Under the pieces are notes generated by a model, which saw only the letters and a list, made by a program, of their open reading frames with translations, ran no database searches and was not told the DNA's origin. A program made the position numbers and the translations under genes. From Streptomyces sp. NBC_00178 (lineage in GTDB: Bacteria > Actinomycetota > Actinomycetes > Streptomycetales > Streptomycetaceae), in assembly GCF_036206005.1 (NCBI RefSeq), contig NZ_CP108143.1:6787501-6851500 (forward strand): DNA of 64,000 bases. Reading direction: 5' to 3'. This document shows, piece after piece, positions 17,470 through 25,218 of this stretch (position 1 is its first letter; every line of letters starts with the position of its first letter).

Positions 17470-17487
17470 AATACCCCTGGGGGTATT
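17470..17487. promoter_or_regulatory. CsoR/CstR-type operator palindrome
   Basis: Perfect 8-bp arms AATACCCC / GGGGTATT around a central TG, 68-85 bp upstream of the rhodanese start and 122 bp from the divergent PIG-L gene. The ATACCCC-N2-GGGGTAT form is the known operator of CsoR-family repressors, including the copper sensor CsoR and the persulfide sensor CstR. No CsoR-family gene is in the window, so the regulator would act in trans. Confidence 0.85.
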
Positions 17488-17608
17488 TTCTCCCGCTCGG
17501 CACGGCTCGGTGCGAGGCGCGTCCGACCGGGGCGACTCCAGGGCCCCTGCCCCGAACCGCTCCCGGGATGCATGGATCCGTGATCGCTTCCCGGATAGCC
17601 TTCGCGGC

Positions 17609-18343
17609 ATGACACAGCAGCAGCTGGAACCCATGCCCGCGGACTGGCAGCGGGCCCTGGCGGTGGTCGCCCACCCCGACGACCTGGAATACGGCTGCGC
17701 AGCCGCGGTGGCCGGATGGACCGACGGGGGGAAGGAGGTCACCTACCTCCTGGCCAGTCGCGGCGAGGCCGGGATCGACACCATCGCCCCCGAGGAGTGT
17801 GCGCCGTTGCGCGAACGGGAACAGCGGGCGAGCGCCGCCGCCGTGGGTGTCGACGGTGTGGAGTTCCTGGACCACCGGGACGGCGTCATCGAGTACGGCA
17901 CGGCTCTGCGCCGCGACATCGCCGCGGCCATCCGCCGGTACCGGCCCGAACTGCTCATCACGCTCAACCACCGCGACACCTGGGGTGGCGTGGCGTGGAA
18001 CACCCCCGACCACCGCGCGGTCGGCCGGGCCACCCTGGACGCCGCGGCCGACGCGGGCAACCGCTGGATCTTCCCCGAGCTCCGCGAGCGCGGGCTCGAG
18101 CCGTGGGACGGCGTGCGCTGGGTCGCCGTGGCCGGCACCGACCGGCCCACCCACGCGGTCGACGCGACTCCGGGGTTCGAGCGTGCCGTCCAGTCCCTCC
18201 TCGCCCACCGCACCTACATCGAGGTGCTGACCGACGAGGAGCCGGAGGCGTACTGCCGCAGGTTCCTGGCCGGCGCCACCGAGGGCGCGGCCGAGCGCTT
18301 CGGCGGCCGCCCGGCCGTCGCGTTCGAGGTCTTCAGCCGCTGA
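17609..18343 (+). CDS. PIG-L family N-acetylglucosaminyl deacetylase
   Basis: 244-aa Zn-dependent deacetylase of the LmbE/PIG-L fold. AVVAHPDDLEYGC (residues 17-29) holds the metal-binding His-Pro-Asp-Asp motif; NHRDTWGGVAWNTPDHRAVG around residues 123-142 supplies the third metal ligand. Family members remove acetyl groups from GlcNAc-containing metabolites, as in mycothiol biosynthesis and turnover or antibiotic tailoring. No mycothiol gene is nearby, so substrate is open. ATG at 17609 chosen by homology; ribosome-binding site is weak. Its end overlaps the convergent DUF3817 gene by 11 bp. Confidence 0.88.
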   Translation: MTQQQLEPMPADWQRALAVVAHPDDLEYGCAAAVAGWTDGGKEVTYLLASRGEAGIDTIAPEECAPLREREQRASAAAVGVDGVEFLDHRDGVIEYGTALRRDIAAAIRRYRPELLITLNHRDTWGGVAWNTPDHRAVGRATLDAAADAGNRWIFPELRERGLEPWDGVRWVAVAGTDRPTHAVDATPGFERAVQSLLAHRTYIEVLTDEEPEAYCRRFLAGATEGAAERFGGRPAVAFEVFSR

Positions 18344-18623
18344 GCCGGGCCGGAGGGCTTGCGCGGTGGCCGCGGGTGGACGCCCGCTCGTACCGGCGCG
18401 AGGCGAGCAGACCGCCCACCCCCGGTATCAGCGCGCACAGCTTCGTCTCACCGTCCGCCCCCGGGGCGCGGACGGTGAGGAGGACGACGAGGAGGTACGC
18501 GCAGCCGTGGACGGGCCCGGCCAGGGCGGACACGTCGGGCAGATGGACCGTCGCCAGGTTGGTGAGGAGCACCGTCAGGGAGGCGAGTTCCGCGTGGGCG
18601 GCGATCCGGAGCGGGCGCGGCAC
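18333..18623 (-). CDS. DUF3817 membrane protein
   Basis: 96-aa integral membrane protein with about three hydrophobic segments: AHAELASLTVLLTNLATVHLP, VHGCAYLLVVLLTV and TKLCALIPGVGGLLAS. This matches the DUF3817 (YdzA-like) family of unknown function. It ends 11 bp inside the convergent PIG-L gene. Only 4 bp separate its start from the end of the next minus-strand gene, so the two are probably co-transcribed membrane proteins. Confidence 0.75.
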   Translation of the reverse strand: MPRPLRIAAHAELASLTVLLTNLATVHLPDVSALAGPVHGCAYLLVVLLTVRAPGADGETKLCALIPGVGGLLASRRYERASTRGHRASPPARLSG

Positions 18624-18627
18624 GTGG

Positions 18628-19083
18628 TCACACTCCGGTGGTCGAGCCGGGACGGACGATCATGAGTACCGTGACCGTCGCCCACAGGAGGTTGAACAGC
18701 CCGGTGTGCATGCCGAGCCGTCGAGTCGCGCCCGGTGATGCCGGAGAGCCGGGGCCGGCCAGCGCCTCCTGCCGCGGAAGGACGAGCGCGACCAGCACCA
18801 CCGCCGCCAGTGCGGTGAGGATCATCGAGGCGATCAGCCAGCCGTCGCGCAGGACGCCCAGGCTCGCGGCGGTCGCCAGACCGAACACGGGGACGGCCAC
18901 GCCGACCCCGGCGTAGACACGGCAGATGCGGTGGAGCGCCTGTACGACGGCCGACGCGCGTGCGTCCCCGGGATCGGCGAGCGCACGCCGGGCGGCGGGC
19001 GGGAACATGCTGGCCGCCACGGTCACGGGGCCGACGGCGACGATGGCCGCCAGGACGTGGACGGCGAGGAGGAAGGTGGTCAC
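18628..19083 (-). CDS. Four-helix integral membrane protein, unknown function (DUF2269-like)
   Basis: 151-aa hydrophobic protein: VTTFLLAVHVLAAIVAVGPVTVAASMF at the N-terminus, then segments VYAGVGVAVPVFGLATAASLG, WLIASMILTALAAVVLVALVLP and LFNLLWATVTVLMIV. The His in the first helix and the overall pattern resemble DUF2269/CopD-like small membrane proteins, but I cannot assign a function. GTG 19083 is supported by the beginning of the first helix; the longer frame adds a non-homologous proline-rich leader. Upstream partner of the DUF3817 gene. Confidence 0.72.
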   Translation of the reverse strand: MTTFLLAVHVLAAIVAVGPVTVAASMFPPAARRALADPGDARASAVVQALHRICRVYAGVGVAVPVFGLATAASLGVLRDGWLIASMILTALAAVVLVALVLPRQEALAGPGSPASPGATRRLGMHTGLFNLLWATVTVLMIVRPGSTTGV

Positions 19084-19129
19084 GGGAGGCGGGGTTCCGT
19101 TCCTTGGGCCGGGATGGGTCGGACGGTGA

Positions 19130-19771
19130 TCACGCGGCGGGCCGCCACACGACGCCCCGCCGTTCGTGGGCGAACAGTCGCTCCACGCGCAGGGCGATCG
19201 CGGGACCGAGTTCACGCTCCAGCAGATGGAGTCCGAGGTCGAGGCCCGACGTCACGCCCCCGGCGGTCACCAGATCGCCGTCGTCCACCACCCGCGCCTC
19301 CACCGGGCGGGCGCCCGCGTCCGCGAGCGCGCCCATGCCGTCGTGATGGGTCACTGCGGGGCGGCCCCCGATCAGCCCGGCCATGGCCAGGAGCAGCGAG
19401 CCCCCGCACACGGTCGCCACGCACAGCTCCGGCCGGCCCACGCACGCCGCGAGCAGGGGCGGCAGTCCCGTGCCCAGGGCCCGCGCCAGGACGGCCGGAA
19501 CGCTGTCCTCCTCGGCCTGACCGGGCCCGTCCGGCATCCGGCCGGCAGCGCCGGGGAGCACGACCAGGCCCGCACGCGCCGGGTCGAGCGGGCCGGTGGC
19601 GCGGAGGGACAGCGGCGGGATCCCGCTCGGCACGTCGCGCGGGCCCTCCGCCGACACCAGCTGCACGGTCAGGGCTCCGTCGGCCGCGACGCCCCCGGCG
19701 TGCAGCACCTCGTACGGCGCGACCACGTCCAACGGGTCGAAGCCGTCGAACAGGACGATCTGGGCGAGCAT
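19130..19771 (-). CDS. DJ-1/PfpI family protein
   Basis: 213-aa protein of the class I glutamine amidotransferase-like DJ-1 superfamily: QIVLFDGFDPLDVVAPYEVL at residues 3-22, then VATVCGGSLLLAMAGLIGGRPAVTHH with the nucleophile-elbow Cys in VCGGS near residue 118, and VVDDGDLVTAGGVTSGLDLGLHLLE. The pattern is nearest to isonitrile hydratase-like/ThiJ proteins. A likely 20-residue insertion rich in Cys precedes the elbow. ATG 19771 matches the family N-terminus; the longer frame to 19876 is not needed. It lies back to back with a GlxA-type regulator whose N-terminal domain has the same fold. Confidence 0.85.
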   Translation of the reverse strand: MLAQIVLFDGFDPLDVVAPYEVLHAGGVAADGALTVQLVSAEGPRDVPSGIPPLSLRATGPLDPARAGLVVLPGAAGRMPDGPGQAEEDSVPAVLARALGTGLPPLLAACVGRPELCVATVCGGSLLLAMAGLIGGRPAVTHHDGMGALADAGARPVEARVVDDGDLVTAGGVTSGLDLGLHLLERELGPAIALRVERLFAHERRGVVWRPAA

Positions 19772-19989
19772 CCGGCATCTGTCCTCTCGGTGGGCGGCCG
19801 GACCCCGTGGTCCGGCCGGGAACGACGCTACGGCGCCCGTCCGGCCTGCGGCACTGGCGAAAACGACACCTTCCAACGGATTCTCGCCACACCTGCCGGA
19901 GCGCTCCGACCTGGCCCTACGTGGCTCTCGCGGGTGAGGGGGCCGATGCGGGGCTCCGGCCGGAAGCAGGCATCTGATGGGATGGCGCC

Positions 19990-20946
19990 ATGCACACCGT
20001 GGCCGTACTCGCGCTGGACGGCGTCATCGCCTTCGACCTGTCCACGCCCATCGAGGTCTTCTCGCGCACCAGGCTTCCCGACGGCCGGCCCGCCTACCGG
20101 GTACGCGTCTGCGCCGCCACCGAGGAGGTCGACGCCGGGGCGTTCGTGCTCCGCGCCCCGCACGGACTCGACGCGCTGGCCGAGGCCGACACGATCATCG
20201 TCCCGGGCTGCGCGGACCCGTCGCGGCCGGTCCCGCCCGGCACGCTCGACGCCCTGAGGGCCGCCGCCTCGGACGGGACCCGGATCGCCTCGATCTGCGC
20301 GGGTGCTCTCGTCCTGGCCGCCACCGGGCTGCTCGACGGGCTGCGGGCCACGACCCACTGGATGGCCACCGGACTCCTGGCCGCGAGACATCCGGAGGTC
20401 GACGTGGACCCCGACGTGCTGTACGTCGACAACGGCCAGTTCCTGACCTCGGCCGGCGCCGCCGCGGGGCTCGACCTCTGCCTCCACATGATCCGTCGCG
20501 ACCACGGCTCGGCGGTCGCCGCCGACGCGGCGCGCCTGTCGGTGATGCCCCTGGAACGCGAGGGCGGCCAGGCGCAGTTCATCGTCCACACCCAGCCGCC
20601 CGCACCAGGGGGTGCGGAACTGGAGCCGTTGTTGCGGTGGCTGGAGGACAACGCCGGGCGCGAGCTCACGCTCGACGACATCGCCGGCCGGGCCGGGATG
20701 AGCACGCGCACGCTGAACCGCCGCTTCAGGGAGCAGCTGGGCACCACGCCGCTGCAGTGGCTGCACCGGGCGCGTATCCGCCGGGCGCAGCACCTCCTGG
20801 AGACGACGCCCCACGCCGTCGACCGCATCGCCGTGCAGGTGGGTTTCGGTTCGCCGACGGCCTTCCGGGACCGCTTCAAGCGCGTGGTGGGGACGAGCCC
20901 GTACGCGTACCGGCGCGCTTTCCGTGGAGCCTCCCGACCTGCCTGA
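19990..20946 (+). CDS. GlxA-family AraC-type transcriptional regulator with DJ-1/PfpI sensor domain
   Basis: 318-aa regulator. Residues 1-185 form an amidotransferase-like sensor domain (VAVLALDGVIAFDLSTPIEVF; the elbow ICAGALVLAATGLLDG has Cys near 102). Residues 215-312 are an AraC/XylS DNA-binding domain with two helix-turn-helix units: LTLDDIAGRAGMSTRTLNRRFREQLG and VDRIAVQVGFGSPTAFRDRFKRVVGTSP. GlxA-type proteins respond to small metabolites and control catabolic or stress genes. Divergent, with a 218-bp gap, from a DJ-1 enzyme gene that is the most plausible target. Confidence 0.93.
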   Translation: MHTVAVLALDGVIAFDLSTPIEVFSRTRLPDGRPAYRVRVCAATEEVDAGAFVLRAPHGLDALAEADTIIVPGCADPSRPVPPGTLDALRAAASDGTRIASICAGALVLAATGLLDGLRATTHWMATGLLAARHPEVDVDPDVLYVDNGQFLTSAGAAAGLDLCLHMIRRDHGSAVAADAARLSVMPLEREGGQAQFIVHTQPPAPGGAELEPLLRWLEDNAGRELTLDDIAGRAGMSTRTLNRRFREQLGTTPLQWLHRARIRRAQHLLETTPHAVDRIAVQVGFGSPTAFRDRFKRVVGTSPYAYRRAFRGASRPA

Positions 20947-20975
20947 TTGACAAAGGCGTTTGCCGAATCTGCAAT
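20947..20975 (+). promoter_or_regulatory. Probable promoter of the XRE-cupin gene, with TTGC/GCAA dyad
   Basis: TTGACA at 20947-20952, 17 bp spacing, then TGCAAT at 20970-20975. The predicted transcription start coincides with the ATG at 20982, and no Shine-Dalgarno sequence lies before it, suggesting a leaderless message. TTGC and GCAA (20960-20963, 20971-20974) form a short dyad overlapping the spacer, possibly an autoregulatory operator. Confidence 0.65.
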
Positions 20976-20981
20976 GGACGC

Positions 20982-21581
20982 ATGAAGGAACAGAACCAGG
21001 AAGACACCGAACTGGACGCCGTGCTCACCGGCGTCGGGCCCCGGCTGCGGCGACTGCGCAAGGACCGCGGGGTGACGCTCGCCGCCCTGTCCGAGGCGAC
21101 GGGGATCTCGGTCTCCACCCTGTCCCGTCTCGAATCCGGCGGAAGGCGGCCCAGCCTGGAACTGCTGCTCCCGATCGCCCGGGCCCACGAGGTGCCGCTC
21201 GACGACCTCGTGGGGGCGCCGCCGGTCGGCGATCCGAGGGTACGGGCGAAGCCGATCGTCCAGGGCGCCAAGACCTCCCTGCCGCTCACCGGCAGGCCCG
21301 GCGGCCTCCAGGCCTACAAGGTGATCCAGGAGGCCCCCTGTACCGAGGTGCCCGAGCAGCGGACCCACGAGGGCTACGAGTGGCTGTACGTGCTCAACGG
21401 CCGGCTCCGGCTCAAGCTCGCCGAGCACGACCTCGTGCTGGTTCCGGGGGAGGCCGCCGAATTCGACACGCGGCTGCCGCACTGGTTCGGCCCCGCGGGC
21501 GACGAGCCGGTCGAGTTCCTCAGCCTCTTCGGGCCGCAGGGGGAGCGGATGCACGTGAGGGCCAAGCCGAAGCGGCAGTGA
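20982..21581 (+). CDS. XRE-family transcriptional regulator with C-terminal cupin domain
   Basis: 199-aa regulator. Helix-turn-helix at about residues 21-77: LRRLRKDRGVTLAALSEATGISVSTLSRLESGGRRPSLELLLPIARA. Residues 105-190 are a cupin_2 barrel with THEGYEWLYVLNGRLRLKLAEHDLVLVPGEAAEFDTRLPHWF, including His residues that may bind metal or ligand. This architecture is common in actinomycete metabolic repressors whose ligand is a small molecule. It follows the GlxA gene by 35 bp but has its own TTGACA promoter and probably a leaderless mRNA. Confidence 0.92.
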   Translation: MKEQNQEDTELDAVLTGVGPRLRRLRKDRGVTLAALSEATGISVSTLSRLESGGRRPSLELLLPIARAHEVPLDDLVGAPPVGDPRVRAKPIVQGAKTSLPLTGRPGGLQAYKVIQEAPCTEVPEQRTHEGYEWLYVLNGRLRLKLAEHDLVLVPGEAAEFDTRLPHWFGPAGDEPVEFLSLFGPQGERMHVRAKPKRQ

Positions 21582-21684
21582 CGCGGGGCGTCCCGGTGGG
21601 GGCAGGGGTGTTCCCAGGCGGGCAAGCGACCGCTTAGTATGCGCCGGAGCAGTGGTAATGCCGACAGTGTTGTGGAGGCCCCTC

Positions 21685-22653
21685 ATGCAGGCATGGCGAG
21701 TGCACCGGAACGGCGAGCCGAGCGAGGTGATGGAGCTCGAGGAGACGGACCGGCCCGTGCCCGGCGACGGCCAGGTGCTGGTCGAGGTACGCGCGGCGAA
21801 CATCAACTTCCCCGACGCGCTCCTGTGCCGGGGCCAGTACCAGGTGCGACCCCCGCTGCCCTTCACCCCGGGCGTGGAGGTCTGCGGCACGACCGAGGAC
21901 GGCCGCCGGGTGCTCGCCACCCCCGCCCTTCCCCGAGGCGGCTTCGCCGACTACGTCGTCGCCGACGAGGCGGCCCTGCTCCCCGCGCCCGCCGCCCTCG
22001 ACGACGCCGAGGCGGCCGCACTGCACATCGGCTACCAGACCGGCTGGTTCGGACTGCACCGGCGCGCGAACCTGCGGGCCGGTGAGACGCTGCTGGTGCA
22101 CGCGGCGGCCGGCGGGGTCGGCAGCGCCGCCGTCCAGCTGGGCAAGGCGGCCGGAGCCACCGTCATCGGCGTGGCCGGCGGCCCCGAAAAGGCGGCGATC
22201 GCCCGCGAGCTCGGCTGCGACCTGGTCATCGACCGCAGGAGCGAGGACATCGTCGCGGCCGTGAAGGAGGCCACGGGGGGACGCGGCGCGGACGTCGTCT
22301 ACGACCCCGTCGGCGGGGACGCCTACGCCAAGTCCGTCAAGTGCGTCGCCTTCGAGGGCCGGGTCGTCGTCGTCGGCTTCGCGAGCGGCTCCATCCCCGC
22401 ACCCGCCCTCAACCACGCCCTGGTGAAGAACTACTCGATCATGGGCCTCCACTGGGGCCTGTACAACACCAAGGACCCCGCCGCGGTCCGCGCCTGCCAC
22501 GACGAACTCACCAAGCTCGCCGAACAGGGCGCCGTCCGGCCACTGATCAGCGAACGCGTCCCGATGGCCGAGGCGGCGCGGGCCGTGCAGCGGGTCGCGG
22601 ACGGCACCAGCACCGGCCGCATCGTCGTCATGCCGGCAGGAGGAGCCCGATGA
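21685..22653 (+). CDS. NADPH:quinone oxidoreductase-like medium-chain dehydrogenase/reductase
   Basis: 322-aa zinc-independent MDR protein: GroES-like N-terminal domain with ANINFPDALLCRGQYQVRPPLPFTPGVEVCG, nucleotide-binding motif AAAGGVGSAAVQLGKAAGATVIGVAGG near residues 142-168 and YDPVGGDAYAKSVKCVAFEGRVVVVGFASG. These enzymes reduce quinones or enones (crotonyl-CoA-like substrates included). ATG 21685 has GTGGAGG eight bases upstream; the longer frame at 21652 does not. Overlaps the first acyl-CoA dehydrogenase gene by 4 bp, making a three-gene operon that suggests an alkenoyl substrate handled by the same pathway (inference). Confidence 0.9.
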   Translation: MQAWRVHRNGEPSEVMELEETDRPVPGDGQVLVEVRAANINFPDALLCRGQYQVRPPLPFTPGVEVCGTTEDGRRVLATPALPRGGFADYVVADEAALLPAPAALDDAEAAALHIGYQTGWFGLHRRANLRAGETLLVHAAAGGVGSAAVQLGKAAGATVIGVAGGPEKAAIARELGCDLVIDRRSEDIVAAVKEATGGRGADVVYDPVGGDAYAKSVKCVAFEGRVVVVGFASGSIPAPALNHALVKNYSIMGLHWGLYNTKDPAAVRACHDELTKLAEQGAVRPLISERVPMAEAARAVQRVADGTSTGRIVVMPAGGAR

Positions 22654-23849
22654 GCGCGACCGTGGACGCGGCCGAGGTCCGCCGTCTCACCCGGGAACTG
22701 CTGGCGGCCCACCCGCCGGCCACCACCGGCCGGACCGACTTCCTGGAGGCGCGCTTCGACGCCGGACTGGCATGGGTGCACTACCCCGTCGGCCTCGGTG
22801 GGCTCGACGCCCCGCGCTCCCTGCAGCCCGTCGTCGACGCCGGACTCGCCGCCGCCGGGGCCCCCGACAACGATCCGCGCCGCATCGGCATCGGACTCGG
22901 CATGGCCGCCCCGACGATCCTGGGCTTCGGTACCGACGAGCAGAAGCAGCGCTTCCTGCGCCCGCTGTGGGTCGGTGACGAGGTGTGGTGCCAGCTCTTC
23001 AGCGAGCCCGGCGCGGGTTCCGACCTCGCCGCGCTCGCGACCCGGGCCGTCCGTGCCGAGGACGGGACGGGGGACTGGGTGGTCGACGGGCAGAAGGTCT
23101 GGACCTCCAGTGCCCACGTGGCCCGCTGGGCGATCCTGATCGCCCGTACCGACCCCGACGTCCCCAAGCACCGCGGCATCAGCTACTTCATCTGCGACAT
23201 GACCGACCCGGGTGTCGAGGTGCGACCCCTGCGACAGATCACCGGCGAGGCCGAGTTCAACGAGGTCTTCCTCACCGGCGTACGCATTCCCGACAACAGG
23301 CGGCTGGGACCGGTCGGCGAGGGCTGGAAGGTCGCGCAGACGACCCTCATGAACGAGCGCGTCTCGATCGGTGGAGCCCGCATCCCCCGCGAGGGCGGCA
23401 TGATCGGCACCGTCGCCAGGACCTGGCGCGAACAGCCCGCGCTGCGCACCCACGACCTCCACCAGCGGATGCTCACGCTGTGGGTCGAGGCCGAGGTGGC
23501 CAGGCTCACCGGTGAGCGCCTGCGCCAGCAGCTCGTCGCCGGCCAGCCCGGCCCCGAGGGGTCGGGCATGAAGCTGGCGTTCGCCCGCCTCAACCAGGAG
23601 ATCAGCGGACTGGAGGTCGAACTTCTGGGTGACGAGGGTCTGTTGTACAGCGACTGGACCATGCGGCGCCCCGAGCTGGTCGACTTCACCGGACGCGACG
23701 CCGGCTACCGCTACCTGCGTTCGAAGGGGAACTCCATCGAAGGCGGTACGAGCGAGGTCCTGCTCAACATCGTCGCCGAACGCGTGCTCGGTCTCCCCGT
23801 CGAACCGCGCAACGACAAGGACGCAGCCTGGAAGGATCTCGCCCGATGA
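22650..23849 (+). CDS. Acyl-CoA dehydrogenase, subunit-like gene 1
   Basis: 399-aa acyl-CoA dehydrogenase. FAD/acyl-CoA contacts are visible in WCQLFSEPGAGSDLAALATRAV (about residues 113-134) and in VDGQKVWTSSAHVARWAIL; the C-terminal RYLRSKGNSIEGGTSEVLLNIVAERVLGLP carries the usual GGTxE-type FAD contact. Starts at ATG 22650 inside the preceding stop (ATGA) with GCAGGAGGAG upstream, and ends in a 4-bp overlap with a second, shorter dehydrogenase. Pairs of dissimilar adjacent acyl-CoA dehydrogenases form alpha2beta2 enzymes acting on short side-chain or steroid CoA thioesters in actinobacteria (known for FadE26/27 and FadE28/29). Confidence 0.93.
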   Translation: MSATVDAAEVRRLTRELLAAHPPATTGRTDFLEARFDAGLAWVHYPVGLGGLDAPRSLQPVVDAGLAAAGAPDNDPRRIGIGLGMAAPTILGFGTDEQKQRFLRPLWVGDEVWCQLFSEPGAGSDLAALATRAVRAEDGTGDWVVDGQKVWTSSAHVARWAILIARTDPDVPKHRGISYFICDMTDPGVEVRPLRQITGEAEFNEVFLTGVRIPDNRRLGPVGEGWKVAQTTLMNERVSIGGARIPREGGMIGTVARTWREQPALRTHDLHQRMLTLWVEAEVARLTGERLRQQLVAGQPGPEGSGMKLAFARLNQEISGLEVELLGDEGLLYSDWTMRRPELVDFTGRDAGYRYLRSKGNSIEGGTSEVLLNIVAERVLGLPVEPRNDKDAAWKDLAR

Positions 23850-24964
23850 CCCCACAGACCGAAGCCCACGCGCCGGACCTGCTCTACTCCGAGACCGAGG
23901 AGGACCTGCGGTCGGCGGTCCGCTCGCTGCTCGCGGACCGGGCCGACGCGCCGACGGTGATCGCGTCGGTCGAGTCCGGCACGCCGTACGACCAGCGGCT
24001 GTGGGATTCGCTCGCCGCCGGGATCGGGGCCGCGGGGCTGCTGGTGCCCGAGAAGCTCGGCGGGCAGGGCGCGGGCCATCGCGAGGCCGCCGTGGTCGTC
24101 GAGGAGCTGGGCCGGAGTGTCGTACCCGCCCCGTTTCTGACCAGTGCGGTGGTCGCCACCGACGTGCTCCTCGCCCTCGGCGCCGACGACGGGCCGGCCG
24201 GTGAGCTCCTCGACGGCCTCGCGGCCGGGCGCAAGGTCGCGGTCCTCGCCGTGCCGTTCGCCACGGCACCGGCCGACGGCGCCGCCGCACTGGCGGGCAC
24301 GCTCGACCGGACCGTGACCGGTGTGGCCGACGCGGTTGCCGCCGACGTCCTGCTGGTGCCCACCGGCGAGGGGCTGTACGCCGTGGAGACCGGCGGTGAC
24401 GGTGTCACCGTCCAGCCGCTCGTCGCCCTCGACCTGACCCGGCCGCTCGCGACGGTCACCCTGAGCGGGGTCACCGGCACACGGCTCGCGGAACCGGGTC
24501 CCGCCGCCGCGGCCGTGACGAGGGGACTGCTGTCGGGCGCCGGGCTGCTCGCGTCCGAGCAGCTCGGCCTGGCCGAGTGGTGCCTGACCGAGACGGTCCG
24601 GTACACCCGGGAGCGCCACCAGTTCAACAGGCCGGTCGGCTCGTTCCAGTCGCTCAAGCACCGGATGGCCCAGCTCTGGCTGCAGGTCGTCTCCGCGCGC
24701 GCCGCCGCACGCAACGCCGCCGACGCGCTGGCGGCCGGAAGCCCGGACGCCCCGCTCGCCGTCGCGGTCGCGCAGGCGTACTGCTCGAAGGTCGCCGTGC
24801 ACGCCGCGGAGGAGTGCGTGCAGCTGCACGGCGGGATCGGGATGACCTGGGAGCATCCCGCGCACCTGTATCTCAAGCGGGCCAAGGCCGACTCGATCGC
24901 CTACGGCTCCGCCGGACGGCACCGCGACGCCGTGGCCGAGCTGATGGAGCTTCCGGCGCCGTAG
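23846..24964 (+). CDS. Acyl-CoA dehydrogenase, subunit-like gene 2
   Basis: 372-aa acyl-CoA dehydrogenase paralogue with a shortened middle domain. The N-terminal helical region reads LYSETEEDLRSAVRSLLADRADAP, and the C-terminal domain has RYTRERHQFNRPVGSFQSLKHRMAQLW near residues 250-277 and VQLHGGIGMTWEHPAHLYLKRAKA near 330. The middle beta domain has little of the usual FAD-binding signature, consistent with a partner subunit in a heteromeric enzyme. Translationally coupled to the previous gene through ATGA at 23846-23849. Downstream is a set of imperfect 30-bp repeats. Confidence 0.92.
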   Translation: MTPQTEAHAPDLLYSETEEDLRSAVRSLLADRADAPTVIASVESGTPYDQRLWDSLAAGIGAAGLLVPEKLGGQGAGHREAAVVVEELGRSVVPAPFLTSAVVATDVLLALGADDGPAGELLDGLAAGRKVAVLAVPFATAPADGAAALAGTLDRTVTGVADAVAADVLLVPTGEGLYAVETGGDGVTVQPLVALDLTRPLATVTLSGVTGTRLAEPGPAAAAVTRGLLSGAGLLASEQLGLAEWCLTETVRYTRERHQFNRPVGSFQSLKHRMAQLWLQVVSARAAARNAADALAAGSPDAPLAVAVAQAYCSKVAVHAAEECVQLHGGIGMTWEHPAHLYLKRAKADSIAYGSAGRHRDAVAELMELPAP

Positions 24965-24980
24965 GCGATCCGGGCGGGAA

Positions 24981-25069
24981 GGCATGGCCTGGCGTCCTCC
25001 CGCCCGGTCGGGCGTGGCCTGGCGTCCTCCCGCCCGGTCGGGCGTGGCCACGCCTCTCCCGCCGGGTCG
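24981..25069. repeat. Three imperfect 30-bp tandem repeats
   Basis: Units at 24981-25010 and 25011-25040 are identical but for one base (GGCATGGCC versus GGCGTGGCC), and 25041-25069 is a diverged third copy. Each contains CTCCCGCCCGGTCG. They start 17 bp after the dehydrogenase stop. Could be a transcription-attenuating GC-rich tract or a simple slippage array; no coding potential seen. Confidence 0.8.
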
Positions 25070-25142
25070 CACCGAGGGGGTGGCGGCGGGAACCGGCAGG
25101 GGTGGAGCAGCCGGCGGGAGGGCGACGGACCGCCCAACACTT

Positions 25143-25156
25143 GGCAGGTACCTGCC
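25143..25156. promoter_or_regulatory. Perfect 14-bp palindrome upstream of the exported phosphodiesterase-like gene
   Basis: GGCAGGTACCTGCC, 63 bp before the start codon at 25219, followed at once by CTGACAG. A dyad of this length in the promoter region is a candidate operator for a dimeric repressor; no specific family recognised. Confidence 0.55.
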
Positions 25157-25218
25157 TGACAGGGTGCCCGCGCGGCCATACTCGTCGCGTTCCCCGCCCG
25201 ACCGCTTCAGGAGACCCC

